Shown here piece after piece: positions 18,326-27,920 of a stretch of 64,000 bases of DNA (position 1 is its first letter; the number at the start of each line of letters is the position of its first letter). The translations under genes were made by a program, and so were the position numbers. The stretch covers positions 1-64,000 of the forward strand of contig RECP01000063.1 in NCBI GenBank assembly GCA_007693945.1. Reading direction: 5' to 3'. This stretch comes from Spirochaetaceae bacterium (GTDB lineage: Bacteria > Spirochaetota > Spirochaetia > DSM-27196 > PWMO01). The notes beneath the pieces are model-generated. The model made no database searches. It had not been told where the DNA came from and was given only the letters and a program-made list of their open reading frames with translations.

Positions 18326-19318
18326 TCAGCTCCCGTCGATTGTGACCACAGAACCGGTCTCAAAGGAGCGAATGGTGGCTTCTATGAGGCGCGTGGCGGC
18401 CAATGCATCGCGCGCGGGGGCCGGATCCGGGTTGCCGTGTATGACCGCATCCAGAAACGCCTCGATCCGGTTATCGATTGTCAGGTTGAAATCGTACTCG
18501 GACTGCACGTCGCGCCTGGTGTAGTTCACCGGTGTCCATACCGTTGCTTCTTGCCTGTCGTGCTGATAATAGGTCAGGCCGGCCGTTACGTTGTCCAGCA
18601 CCAAACGCCCTTTGGTACCGCCCACCTCGACGCGTTCCATCGGATGCACATTGGACATGTCGTAGCTGCCGACCAGCGCACCGACGGCGCCGTTGTTGAA
18701 CAGCATGCCGACGGCGCAGTTGGAATGGAAGGTACGCCCCGGCGGCCTGGAGAGAAAGCCGTGAACCTGGCGGATCTCTCCGGCAAGGTAGCGCAGCATG
18801 TCGAACGAGTGCCCGTGAAGCGAGCGCAGGTGGAAGTACTCGCTGACTTCCGCCGTCACCGCTATGGTCAGCCACATGTTCACAAAGCAGATATCGCCGA
18901 TATCACCGTCCATAATCCGCCGTTTGGCCGTCTGCGCCACCCGTGCGAACCGGTGATTGAAGTTGGCGCCCAGCAACACTCCCCGGCGATCGGCAGCCTC
19001 GATCATCGTCTCGATGTCCGGGACGTTGCCGGACATCGGTTTCTCGCACAGCACGTGCGCGCCCGCTTCTATTGCCGGCAGCACGCATTCGAGATGGTGT
19101 GCGGCGTCGGTGCATACGCTCACGACATCGGGCCTCTGTGCGGCCAGCATCTGCTGCAGCACGGTATATCCGGGTACGCCGGTGCGCGCGGCAACCGCGT
19201 TCACGCGGTCACCGTCGAGGTCACAGACCCCTGCCAGCCGGACGCGCCGGCCGCGCGCGTAGGAGTTGGCGTGAATTGAGCCCATCCGTCCGCAGCCGAT
19301 CACGGCAGCTTTCAACAT
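18326..19318 (-). CDS. Gfo/Idh/MocA family oxidoreductase
   Basis: This 330-residue dehydrogenase begins MLKAAVIGCGRMGSIHA, a clean Rossmann start; the 20 extra residues of the ORF-track version lie beyond it and are not family-like. The EKP motif is in VLCEKPMSGNVPD. It lies three bases before the CocE/NonD gene and 20 bases after the TRAP permease, all on the minus strand, so it probably handles the solute imported by that transporter. It is the third paralogue of this family in the window. Confidence 0.9.
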   Translation of the reverse strand: MLKAAVIGCGRMGSIHANSYARGRRVRLAGVCDLDGDRVNAVAARTGVPGYTVLQQMLAAQRPDVVSVCTDAAHHLECVLPAIEAGAHVLCEKPMSGNVPDIETMIEAADRRGVLLGANFNHRFARVAQTAKRRIMDGDIGDICFVNMWLTIAVTAEVSEYFHLRSLHGHSFDMLRYLAGEIRQVHGFLSRPPGRTFHSNCAVGMLFNNGAVGALVGSYDMSNVHPMERVEVGGTKGRLVLDNVTAGLTYYQHDRQEATVWTPVNYTRRDVQSEYDFNLTIDNRIEAFLDAVIHGNPDPAPARDALAATRLIEATIRSFETGSVVTIDGS

Positions 19319-19337
19319 CACGCCCTCTGTTCCAAGC

Positions 19338-21224
19338 CTATACGGCAACTGCCTTGCGCAGCTGCGTCTCCTCAACAATAACCAGCGACACGCTCACGGC
19401 CAACACCGCGTAGCCGACAACCGTAAACCGTACGCTGGGGAAGATAAGTGCCGCCCCGGCTACAAAGAAGAGCATCTGTTTCACGAGCGAGAGTTTTCGC
19501 AGCAGATATCCCTGCACAGCGGCACCAAACGCCATACTGCCAATCGCAAACGTGCCCACGGTGGCAACGATCTCCATTACGGAGCCACGCATCAGCAACG
19601 CGGGACGATAGACAAACACGTACGGAATCACGAATCCGATACCGCCAAGCTTCAGTGACTCGATTGCGGTAGGCCATATCCTGGCCCCCGATATGCCGAC
19701 CGACGCAAAGACGGCGGTGCAAATAGGAGGCGTGATAATTGCCAGCATCCCGAACCAGAAGACGAACAAGTGCGCCGTCATCGGGTCAACTCCCAGGCGG
19801 ATCATCGCCGGGGCGATGGTAATAGCCACGATGATATAGGCCGGTGTTGCCGGAATACCCATGCCCAGAAAGATGGTGGCGACCGTGGTGATCATCAGCA
19901 GGCGAAGCAACGAGTCACCCGCCAGCAGTCCGACGCGGCTGGAAAAGGCAAGTCCCAAACCGGTCAGCGAGACCACCGCAAGGACGATACCCGCCACTGC
20001 GCAGGCTGCAATGACCATTCGCGCGTTCATCGCCGCCGAATGCAATGCGTCGAGGTAGGTCCTGGGCACCCGCTTCACGCCGGCAACCGGTTTCAACAAG
20101 GAAAGCACCAGCATCGCCGAGATTCCGGTCATGGCGGCAAACGTAGGGGTGGAGCGCCGGATCACGAGCATGTAGACGATAACCAGAAGCACCAACACAA
20201 AATGCCAACCTTCTTTCAGCACTGCCGATGTTTTCGGGCATTGCGCGGCCGGCAGTCCGACCTTCCCCGTCTTGGCGGCGTGAAAATCGAGCATCCAGAA
20301 AACGGTCCAGAAGTACAGCAGCGCCGGAATCACCGCCGCAATGATCACCTCGCGGTAGGTGCTGCCGATGAACTCGGGAATCAGAAACGCGGCGGCCGCC
20401 ATCATCGGGGGCAGCATCGGCCCTCCGGTCGAGGCCACGCACTCGATTGCGCCGGCGACGTGCGGCTTGTAGCCCTGGCTCTTCATCATTGGAATGGTGA
20501 TCGAGCCGGTTGCCACCACGTTACCGGTACCGGTGCCGCTGATTGTCCCGAATAACGCACTGGCCACCACCGAGACCTTTGCGATCCCGCCACGGACACG
20601 CCCCACCAGAGACATTGAGATATCGATCAAGAACTTGCCGCCACCGGTGGCGTTCATCAGACTGCCGAAAAGAATGAACAGATAGACGAACGAGGCCGAA
20701 ACGCCGAGCGCCATCCCCCACAACCCCTCGCTGGACATCGTGAGTTGGGCAATAAGACGCGGAATACCGTAACCACGGTGACCAAAGAGTCCGGGAAGCA
20801 TATTTCCGAACATCGCGTAGGACAGAAAGATGACCCCGATGCCCGTCAGCACCAGGCCGAGCGTGCGGCGCGCGATCTCCAGCACAAACACAACGGTGAT
20901 GATCCCGACCACCAGATCCATCTGCGTGGGGAGTCCGGCGCGCTGTGAAATCGGCACGTAATTGACGTAGTAATAGAGCCCGGTCAGCAGCGCAGTGACT
21001 GCGCATGCAAGATCGAGAACAGAGGACCACAGGCGCCGGGGAGAAACCAGCGGCACACTAAGAAAGACTACTGCCATGCCCATCGCAAGGTGCCACGCGC
21101 GCAGCGAAAGCGAAGGCAGCCGCAGAAAGAGAAAAAAGAGCTGGAAGGTAGAAAAGAAGACGGTCAGGCTGTACAGCGCGTAGCGAAACACCCGATCATA
21201 GGTGGACGTGTTCATAGTGGACAT
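19338..21224 (-). CDS. TRAP transporter fused permease (TAXI-type, DctQM fusion)
   Basis: This is a protein of about 629 residues in which the small (four-helix, N-terminal) and large (twelve-helix) TRAP subunits are fused, as usual for TAXI systems. DctM-type motifs include GTISGTGTGNVVATGSITIPMM and FLGMGIPATPAYIIVA. It uses the sodium or proton gradient to import the solute caught by the TAXI protein encoded just upstream. I start at MSTMNTSTYD, three bases after GAGG; the ATG nine bases further on is also possible. Confidence 0.9.
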   Translation of the reverse strand: MSTMNTSTYDRVFRYALYSLTVFFSTFQLFFLFLRLPSLSLRAWHLAMGMAVVFLSVPLVSPRRLWSSVLDLACAVTALLTGLYYYVNYVPISQRAGLPTQMDLVVGIITVVFVLEIARRTLGLVLTGIGVIFLSYAMFGNMLPGLFGHRGYGIPRLIAQLTMSSEGLWGMALGVSASFVYLFILFGSLMNATGGGKFLIDISMSLVGRVRGGIAKVSVVASALFGTISGTGTGNVVATGSITIPMMKSQGYKPHVAGAIECVASTGGPMLPPMMAAAAFLIPEFIGSTYREVIIAAVIPALLYFWTVFWMLDFHAAKTGKVGLPAAQCPKTSAVLKEGWHFVLVLLVIVYMLVIRRSTPTFAAMTGISAMLVLSLLKPVAGVKRVPRTYLDALHSAAMNARMVIAACAVAGIVLAVVSLTGLGLAFSSRVGLLAGDSLLRLLMITTVATIFLGMGIPATPAYIIVAITIAPAMIRLGVDPMTAHLFVFWFGMLAIITPPICTAVFASVGISGARIWPTAIESLKLGGIGFVIPYVFVYRPALLMRGSVMEIVATVGTFAIGSMAFGAAVQGYLLRKLSLVKQMLFFVAGAALIFPSVRFTVVGYAVLAVSVSLVIVEETQLRKAVAV

Positions 21225-21310
21225 ATGCCTCGGAGTGATCTCTCGAAATCGGGTAAGCCGCAAACCGGCTTACCCGCGTCGATCATAACTTCATCGATGA
21301 TCCACAAGGA

Positions 21311-22285
21311 TCACTGCACTATTCCGGCTTCCCGATAGTACTGCAGGGCACCGGGGTGAAACGGTATGGGAAGATCCTGTTCGTAGAATAGCTGAATATT
21401 CTCCGGACTGACATACTCAGCGGCAAACGGGTGAAACGATGCAATCTCCTCCCGGTGCTCGATCATTGCTTTGGTGATGCGATAGACAAGATCATCAGAC
21501 AGATCACCGCGCACTCCCGTCAGTGTGGTGAATGCAACGCCGGTCATGTCTTCGGTGATCGCTCTGAAGGTGCCGCGAGGAACGGTAACCACCACGTACA
21601 GGGGGAACTCCTGCCGGCTGCGTTGAATCACTTCCTGATCCGGGTAAGGCGATATGAAGCGGATTCGCGTCGTTGCTTCCAGCTCGGATACTACCGGGTA
21701 AGGGCTGCCCGCGGAGATGATTGTACAACCCAGTGCGTCAATCAATCCGTCACGCAACGCGTCGGCGGCGTCGGTGTACGAGAGGTAATCGGAGATGTAG
21801 TCGCCCTCGTGCAGGCCGTGAAGCGTGAATACCGCCTCCCACATCACCACACCGGATGATCCGGCCGGGCCGAAGCTGACGCGCCTGCCGCGAAGGTCGG
21901 CGATGCTGCGGATGTCCGAGTCGGCACGCACGATCAAGAGCTGGTTGTACAATACCCCCGAGCTGAGGATGCGAAGGTGATCAGCGCCCCTGTTGGCATA
22001 GGCGTCGTACAACGCATCGAGGGTGACGATACCTACATCGGTTTGCCTGGCCGCCAGCAGGGAGACGTTCTCCACTCCACCGCCGGTGGATTCAGCACTG
22101 GCGCGCACGCCGGGTACCTGGTCTTCTATGACTTTGGCAATGCCGGCCGCCACGGGATAGAACGAACCGCCGGTGGGCCCGCCGGATATTCCCAGAAACG
22201 CCTCTTCCGTTTCACCCCGCGCAAAGCCGGGCGCAATCACAACGACTGCCAGAAGACCAACAAGCAATAGATTTCGAATTCTCAT
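21311..22285 (-). CDS. TAXI family TRAP transporter solute-binding protein
   Basis: This is a 324-residue periplasmic receptor. Residues 1-21 form a signal peptide ending APGFARG, followed by ETEEAFLGISGGPTGGSFYPVA, the TAXI family hallmark at the mature N-terminus. Further family features are GAADHLRILSSGVLYNQ-like positions and the RRVSFGPAGSSGVVMWEA segment. The ORF track adds 71 residues from beyond the promoter; I use the ATG at 22285 behind AAGGAG. It works with the fused permease 86 bases downstream. Confidence 0.92.
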   Translation of the reverse strand: MRIRNLLLVGLLAVVVIAPGFARGETEEAFLGISGGPTGGSFYPVAAGIAKVIEDQVPGVRASAESTGGGVENVSLLAARQTDVGIVTLDALYDAYANRGADHLRILSSGVLYNQLLIVRADSDIRSIADLRGRRVSFGPAGSSGVVMWEAVFTLHGLHEGDYISDYLSYTDAADALRDGLIDALGCTIISAGSPYPVVSELEATTRIRFISPYPDQEVIQRSRQEFPLYVVVTVPRGTFRAITEDMTGVAFTTLTGVRGDLSDDLVYRITKAMIEHREEIASFHPFAAEYVSPENIQLFYEQDLPIPFHPGALQYYREAGIVQ

Positions 22286-22469
22286 CACAAGCAACTCCTT
22301 TTTTTGCGTTTTCCACCCGGCCACACCGGCCGAGCATTTGCAGACCATTTCTGGATACCGGGCTTCCTGCTTCGGCGGCCCGGACTCGCCGCCGCTTTGT
22401 CGTCGGATCTCTTCAACTATGCCTGCATCTCCGCGTTTGCTCGAGACCCTGAGCCCCGCATTGGCGATA

Positions 22470-22498
22470 ATCGTAGCTCGGAGTCTGTACTTTGTCAA
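22470..22498 (-). promoter_or_regulatory. Promoter of TAXI-TRAP operon
   Basis: On the minus strand a perfect TTGACA (22498-22493) is followed after 17 bases by TACGAT (22475-22470). This places transcription start near 22463, leaving a leader of about 180 bases before the TAXI gene. TTAC and GTAA half-sites (around 22500-22516) flank the -35 side and could be part of an operator. Confidence 0.65.
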
Positions 22499-22542
22499 TG
22501 TTACAGTTAAAGTAATGTAGCGTCAGGGCGCCGATCAGGGTC

Positions 22543-22637
22543 CATAAACAATATTTAGTTCATAAACTCTATAGTATCGGCATCCGGTCTCGCCATTTGT
22601 TCTTTGTGTTGCAGAAGTTATCGCTTATCGCTATGAT
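22543..22637 (+). promoter_or_regulatory. Divergent regulatory region with direct repeats, ROK gene promoter
   Basis: This AT-rich stretch lies between the divergent TAXI and ROK genes. CATAAAC occurs twice, at 22543-22549 and 22561-22567, 18 bases apart. A tandem TTATCGC TTATCGC (22618-22631) precedes TATGAT (22632-22637), a good -10 box with a weak TTGCAG at -35 (22609-22614). Either the tandem or the direct repeats could be where the ROK protein binds. The rest of the 22286-22730 gap shows nothing else clear. Confidence 0.45.
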
Positions 22638-22730
22638 CTGAGTGTGAAGGCCGTACCGGCGATAGCACAAATGGAGCCGTGACCGCGCTTCGCCGAGTCA
22701 CAGCCGGTGCTTGTTTCCGAGGAGTGCGAC

Positions 22731-24008
22731 GTGAACCCGCGAATTGGACAGCCCGAACTGCTGAAAGAGATCAACCGCGCCCGGGTGTTCGAAATTCTGC
22801 GTCATGCGCGAACCATCTCGCGGCCTGAACTCGCCGACCTCACCGGCTTGAGCCGTGCGACCGTAAGCCTTCTGATCGACAGCCTCTTGCAGGCCGGCAT
22901 TGTACGGGAAGCAGGTCTGGGCGCCTCCTCCGGCGGCCGGCCGCCGGTGGTGCTCGAGTTTTGTCCCGATGCGGTCTGCGCGCTCGGCGCGCGTATGCGC
23001 GATTACCAGTGGAGCGTGGTGCTTACCAATCTGGATGCCGCACCGCTTGATCGTGAGCAGATCGAGATACCCGGCAGCAGCGCCGAGGCCGCCACCGAGG
23101 CGCTGGCGCGCGCGGTGGAAAACCTGATCCAACGCACGCGCACCCGGCGAATCCTGCCGGCACTGGGGGTTGGTTCACCCGGGCTCGTCGATATGCGCAG
23201 TGGAATCATCCAGAGCGCAACCGACGTGGGATGGTTCGGGGTACCCCTGAAGACGATGCTCGAAGAACGAATCGGCCTTGAAGTGTACCTCGCTAATCGC
23301 AGCAAAGTCGGCGCGCTCGGAGAGCACTGGCGAGGTGCGGCGATCGGCACCCAGGAGCTGATCTATATCGCAATTGGCACCGGCGTGGCCTGCGGTATCA
23401 TTCACCGGGGCGAGCTGTATGCCGGTACCAACTCGAGCGCAGGCGAGCTGGGCCACGTGACGGTCGTACCCGACGGCCCGCTGTGCCCCTGCGGCAATCG
23501 CGGCTGTCTACAGCAGCTGGTCTCCGACCCCGCACTCGCCAGGAGCGCCCGCGTGCGCCTGCGTGAGGCACAGCACGGGCTGCTGTTCGAGCGGTTTGGA
23601 AGCCAGCTTGAAGCGCTCGATGCCGCGGCGGTGTTTGCCGCGGCCGAAGCAGGGGATGAGCTCGCCTGCGAGCTGCTCGATGAGGCGGCCGAGCACCTCG
23701 CGGTAGCCGTCGGCAATCTGGTGAACCTGTTCAACCCCGAGATGATTGTAATCGGCGGACAGTCGGGCGCCGGAAGCGAGCTTTTCGTGGAGATGCTCAG
23801 GCGCAAGACGCGAAGACGCGCAATGACCTATCCGCTTTCGGCCGCGAGCATTACAACCGCAAAGCTCGGCGCCGATGCGGCCGCGGTTGGCGCGGCGGTA
23901 CTGGTGCTGCAGCACGCACCGGATCTGCTGCTGGGTGAACGGATGAACAGCATGACGGCGGCCGCGCCGTTCTGCGGACAGCAAAGCCGACACAGCTGTC
24001 GAAGCTGA
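22731..24008 (+). CDS. ROK family transcriptional regulator
   Basis: The protein is about 425 residues. The winged helix-turn-helix is at residues 20-65 (ISRPELADLTGLSRATVSLLIDSLLQAG), followed by the ROK domain with the zinc motif CPCGNRGCLQQ and the glycine-rich IAIGTGVACGIIHRGELYAGT. The GTG at 22731 follows GAGGAG by six bases. It is divergent from the TAXI-TRAP operon and upstream of an enolase-superfamily gene, so it probably regulates both in response to a sugar or sugar acid. Confidence 0.9.
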   Translation: MNPRIGQPELLKEINRARVFEILRHARTISRPELADLTGLSRATVSLLIDSLLQAGIVREAGLGASSGGRPPVVLEFCPDAVCALGARMRDYQWSVVLTNLDAAPLDREQIEIPGSSAEAATEALARAVENLIQRTRTRRILPALGVGSPGLVDMRSGIIQSATDVGWFGVPLKTMLEERIGLEVYLANRSKVGALGEHWRGAAIGTQELIYIAIGTGVACGIIHRGELYAGTNSSAGELGHVTVVPDGPLCPCGNRGCLQQLVSDPALARSARVRLREAQHGLLFERFGSQLEALDAAAVFAAAEAGDELACELLDEAAEHLAVAVGNLVNLFNPEMIVIGGQSGAGSELFVEMLRRKTRRRAMTYPLSAASITTAKLGADAAAVGAAVLVLQHAPDLLLGERMNSMTAAAPFCGQQSRHSCRS

Positions 24009-24109
24009 TCCAACCGGTCTGAAGTCCTGTCCGGGCCGCATCGGCAGGGGCTTGACGCACCGAGGATGCAGTCCGGCGTACGGCGAGTCGCACAAGGAGC
24101 CTGTCAACG

Positions 24110-25462
24110 ATGAGCAAACCGACGGATATGCACTTGAAGGGCGTGGAAATCTCAACGCAGCGTATCGACTATCGTGTTCCGATCAAGTTTGGCGGGCGGG
24201 TGGTGATTGACGTCGTACTGCTGGACGTCACGGTCGACGTCGAGACGCGCGACGGTCGGCGTGCCCGGGGTTACGGTTCGATGCCCATGGGCAATGTCTG
24301 GGCGTGGCCCAGCCAGACATCCACGAGTGACCATACGTTGGCGGCCATGGTCCGGGTGGGCGAACGCCTGGCAGTCGTCGCCAACGATTACCGTGAAGCC
24401 GGACATCCGTTGGAGATCACCCACGACCTGGCGTCCGAGTATCAGGCGGCGGCCGACCGGACCGTCGCCGAATTGGCAATCTCCGAGCCGATGCCCCGCC
24501 TGGCGCAGTTGGTCGCGGCCAGTCCTTTGGAGGCCGCGATTCACGACGCCTACGGGATGGCGTTGGACCAGAACTCGTACAACGTGCTGGGGGCGTCGTT
24601 TGCCAACCGTGACCTGGCGGCTTATCTGACCGATGAGTTTGGCGGTGAATATCTCGACCGCTACACGCTGCGAGAACCCAGGCCGCGGATGCCTTTGTAT
24701 CACCTGGTCGGCGCGCTGGACGCGCTCAGTGAGGCCGAGTTGCTGAATCCGGTCCGCGACGGACTCCCCGAAACGCTCGGCCAATGGATTGTGGCTGATG
24801 GACTGACTCATCTGAAGATCAAACTGGCGGGCGACGATCTGAAGTGGGACCTGGATCGGGTGGTCGGCGTTGAGCGCGTGGCCGGCGAGGCCCAGAGGCA
24901 GCGTGGTTGCAGGCAATGGTGGTACTCGCTGGATTTCAATGAGAAGTGTGCCAGTGTGGACTACGTGCTTGAATTCCTGCGACAGCTCCAGCAGCAATCC
25001 CCGGAGGCTCTGGATCGCGTGCAGTACATCGAGCAACCAACGCACCGCGATCTGAGGTCCAACCCCGAAAACCGTATGCACGAGGCGGCAAAGATCAAGC
25101 CCGTGGTGATTGACGAGTCGCTGGTGGATCTCGAGAGTCTGTTGCTGGCACGGGAGCAGGGCTACTCGGGAGTTGCGCTCAAAGCGTGTAAAGGCCACAC
25201 TGAAGCATTACTTATGGGCGCCGCCGCTCAGAAGTATCAGCTGTTCCTGTGCGTTCAGGACCTGACCTGTATCGGGCGCTCCTTTCTGCATTCCGCGTCC
25301 CTGGCCGCTCGTATCCCGACCATTACGGCAATCGAAGGCAACGGAAGACAGTACTGTCCGGCCGGCAATCACGGCTGGGACGAGCGTTTCCCGGGCATGT
25401 TTCAAATCACTGATGGAACGGTACGGACCGGCGATTTGAGCTCGCTCGGCCTGGGATACTGA
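24110..25462 (+). CDS. Enolase superfamily protein (mandelate racemase/muconate lactonizing type)
   Basis: This 450-residue protein has the enolase-superfamily two-domain layout. The barrel carries LKIKLAG (catalytic KxK), metal ligands in SLDFNEKC (Asp), YIEQPTHRD (Glu) and VVIDESLVD (Asp/Glu), and a late Lys in VALKACKGHTE. Family members dehydrate or racemise sugar acids and related carboxylates through an enolate. The neighbouring ROK regulator and TAXI-TRAP importer suggest an imported sugar acid as substrate. It is longer than the typical 350-400 residues, with an extended capping domain. Confidence 0.85.
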   Translation: MSKPTDMHLKGVEISTQRIDYRVPIKFGGRVVIDVVLLDVTVDVETRDGRRARGYGSMPMGNVWAWPSQTSTSDHTLAAMVRVGERLAVVANDYREAGHPLEITHDLASEYQAAADRTVAELAISEPMPRLAQLVAASPLEAAIHDAYGMALDQNSYNVLGASFANRDLAAYLTDEFGGEYLDRYTLREPRPRMPLYHLVGALDALSEAELLNPVRDGLPETLGQWIVADGLTHLKIKLAGDDLKWDLDRVVGVERVAGEAQRQRGCRQWWYSLDFNEKCASVDYVLEFLRQLQQQSPEALDRVQYIEQPTHRDLRSNPENRMHEAAKIKPVVIDESLVDLESLLLAREQGYSGVALKACKGHTEALLMGAAAQKYQLFLCVQDLTCIGRSFLHSASLAARIPTITAIEGNGRQYCPAGNHGWDERFPGMFQITDGTVRTGDLSSLGLGY

Positions 25463-25485
25463 TCACGTCTCGTATCGCCTCACAC

Positions 25486-26283
25486 CTAGCGGCCCTGGAA
25501 CCGCGGCGGACGCTTGTCACGAAACGATGCAACGCCCTCGGCTCCGTCGTGCGTCAGCGCGCTCAAGCCGCCGGCAATCGACTCCATCGCGCCGGCGGTC
25601 CAGCGGCTCTGCTGGTGCGTGCGCAGCAGCTGCTTTGCCGCACCGACCGCCACCGGTGCGTTTTGCGCGATGCGATCGAGCAACTGCGAAGCGCCGGCCT
25701 CCATGGCCTCACGATCGTCGTACAATCCGTTAACCAGCCCCCACTGGGCGGCAATTGAGGCGGCGATCGGCTCGCCGGTGAAAATCATCTGCTTGGCGCG
25801 CGAAACACCGACGCGTTCGGCCAGCCTCAGCGTGCCGCCCCAGCCGGGTATTGCCGCGATGCCGACCTCGGGAAAGGCGAAACGGCTGTTCCCGGTGGTC
25901 AGGATCAGATCGCACGTCAGAGCCAGCTCGAGCCCGCCGCCGTAGGCTACTCCGTCGATCAGCGCGACCGTGGGCTGCAGCAGCCGTTCAAACCGTTCGA
26001 AGATCTCGTGGCCGCGGCGCGTCCACGAGCGCCACATCTCGAGCGGCGGCAGATCGGCCCACGCCTTGATGTCGGCACCGGCACAGAACGCCCGGTCACC
26101 GGCGGCACCGAGTATCACGCCGCGGCAATCTCCGTCGCGGTCTATTTCGCTTACCAGACGCTCGATGGTATCGAGCATCTCGCTGTCAAGGACGTTGAGC
26201 TTGTCCGGACGGTTCAGCGTTATGCGTGCCACACTGCCCTGGCGCGAGAAGAGAACTTTCGGTTCCTGCTGTGGATCAGACAT
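25486..26283 (-). CDS. Enoyl-CoA hydratase/isomerase family protein
   Basis: This 265-residue crotonase-fold protein has the oxyanion-hole segments GDRAFCAGADIKAWAD and IDGVAYGGGLELALTCDLILTT, and the catalytic-loop region FPEVGIAAIPGWGGTLRLAERVG. It hydrates or isomerises a CoA thioester. It is the last gene of a minus-strand operon behind a CoA-transferase, so the pair probably activates a carboxylic acid to its CoA ester and then transforms it. The specific acid is not known. Confidence 0.88.
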   Translation of the reverse strand: MSDPQQEPKVLFSRQGSVARITLNRPDKLNVLDSEMLDTIERLVSEIDRDGDCRGVILGAAGDRAFCAGADIKAWADLPPLEMWRSWTRRGHEIFERFERLLQPTVALIDGVAYGGGLELALTCDLILTTGNSRFAFPEVGIAAIPGWGGTLRLAERVGVSRAKQMIFTGEPIAASIAAQWGLVNGLYDDREAMEAGASQLLDRIAQNAPVAVGAAKQLLRTHQQSRWTAGAMESIAGGLSALTHDGAEGVASFRDKRPPRFQGR

Positions 26284-26309
26284 TGGCCCCCCGGTTTATC
26301 ACCGCGCTA

Positions 26310-27908
26310 TCATGCGTCGCCGTACAAGCCGACGGCTCCCGAACGGAACAGACGCTCATCCATCGGTTTGAGTTCGCGGGCCACCCGTAACGGAGCATCG
26401 GAGCGCTGCAGCACGTGCGCCTGCAGGTCTATGCCGGGCGCGATCTCGGTGACGGTCAGCCCTTCGGGGCGCAGTTTGATGACGCAGCGCTCCGTTACGT
26501 AGGTTACGTCCTGCCGTCTGGCCAGGCCCTGGTTTCCCGAGAAGGTGACGTGCTCGACCTGAGGCACAAACTTGTTCACCTTGCCGTCGCGCACGATATT
26601 CAGCTGCCCATCATCGATGCGTACGTCCAGACCACCGGCGGTGAACGTGCCGCAGAACACAATGCGGCGCACCGCGGTGACAATATCGACGAAACCTCCA
26701 CAGCCGGCGGTGACGTGCGGCATGGCAGCCAGCCTCGACACATTGACGCAGCCCTGGCTGTCAACCTGCATGAAGGATAACAGTGCAGCGTCGATGCCGC
26801 CGCCCTGGAAAAGGGTGAACTGGTACGGCGAAGCCAGGATCGCTTCGGCGTTCACGGCGCAACCAAAGGCAAAGCCCGTTAGCGGCACGCCGCCGGTGGC
26901 GCCCTGCTCGATGGCCCAGGTGACGCGCCCGGCGGCGCCCTCTTCAATCAAGACCCGCGGTACCAGCGCCGAGATACCGAATCCCAGGTTTACTGTATCG
27001 CCCGCGGCGAGCTCCAGCGCCGCACGGCGCGCGATGATCTTCTCTATACTCTCAGGCACCGGCTCAAAGAAGGAGATCGGCGTGCGCACCTCGCCGCTGA
27101 TCGCCGGATCGTAGAGCGTCTCGGTAGTCTGCATCTGGTCGGGCGCGACCACGACGTAGTCCACCAGGGTCGACGGGACGTAGGCGCGCTGGGCCGGAAT
27201 CGAGAACGCCTCGGTAATCCGCTTGACCTGCGCGATGATGATGCCGCCGTTGTTGCGCGCCGCGAGCGCCTGCTCGATCACACCGAGATAGGCGCCTTCG
27301 TGCTCCATCGAGATATTGCCGCGTTCATCGGCGGTTGTTCCGCGGATGATCGTACAGTCGGGGGCGAAGTTGCGGAAATGGAGCCACTTGCACCCGGCGA
27401 AGTCTACCAGCTCAACGATGTCCTCGACCGCCGCATCGTTCATCCTGCAGCCGTTGCGCCGCGGATCGACGAAGGTGTCCATACCTACCATGGTAAGTAC
27501 GCCCGGGCGGTGGGCGGCCACGTCGCGATGCATGTCAAACAGGACGCCGCTGGGCACGTTGTAGGCCGCCACCGTATTATCGCGGATCATCTGCCAGATT
27601 CTGGGAGATTGGCGGTTGGACGGACCCGAAGGGTAGGATCCGGCGATCACCCGCGCCAGCAGCCCCTCCTGTGCCAGGTGATCGATCCCGTCAATGCCGT
27701 ACATGTCGCCAGCGGCAATAGGGTGGATGGTCGTCAGGTTGCGAGGCGAGCCGGTCTGGCGGAACCGCCTGCCCAGCGCCGAGAGCACGCTGTCGGGGCA
27801 GCCCAGTCCACTCGAGCTGCTGACGCTCACCACGGCGTTGTCGGTGATCAGCTCCGCCGCGCGCTCGGCACTGATGATCTTTGTTCGACTTGCTGCAGCG
27901 TTGTTCAT
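26310..27908 (-). CDS. Fused acyl-CoA:acetate/3-ketoacid CoA-transferase
   Basis: This 532-residue protein contains both halves (alpha about 1-270, beta about 280-520) of a family I CoA-transferase in one chain, like propionate CoA-transferase. The catalytic Glu is in VTWAIEQGATGGVP, and beta-half glycine-rich motifs such as NLGFGISALVPRVL and MPHVTAGCGGFVDI are present. It moves CoA from a donor such as acetyl-CoA to a carboxylate. It lies 12 bases downstream of a GH88 gene and ahead of an enoyl-CoA hydratase. Confidence 0.9.
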   Translation of the reverse strand: MNNAAASRTKIISAERAAELITDNAVVSVSSSSGLGCPDSVLSALGRRFRQTGSPRNLTTIHPIAAGDMYGIDGIDHLAQEGLLARVIAGSYPSGPSNRQSPRIWQMIRDNTVAAYNVPSGVLFDMHRDVAAHRPGVLTMVGMDTFVDPRRNGCRMNDAAVEDIVELVDFAGCKWLHFRNFAPDCTIIRGTTADERGNISMEHEGAYLGVIEQALAARNNGGIIIAQVKRITEAFSIPAQRAYVPSTLVDYVVVAPDQMQTTETLYDPAISGEVRTPISFFEPVPESIEKIIARRAALELAAGDTVNLGFGISALVPRVLIEEGAAGRVTWAIEQGATGGVPLTGFAFGCAVNAEAILASPYQFTLFQGGGIDAALLSFMQVDSQGCVNVSRLAAMPHVTAGCGGFVDIVTAVRRIVFCGTFTAGGLDVRIDDGQLNIVRDGKVNKFVPQVEHVTFSGNQGLARRQDVTYVTERCVIKLRPEGLTVTEIAPGIDLQAHVLQRSDAPLRVARELKPMDERLFRSGAVGLYGDA

Positions 27909-27920
27909 GGTAGCGGCTCC

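Noticed and set aside
17372-19279. 635-codon plus-strand ORF
   Set aside because: It lies antisense to the CocE/NonD hydrolase and the Gfo/Idh gene. Its translation is Arg/His/Gly-rich without any family motif, as expected for a GC-rich shadow frame.
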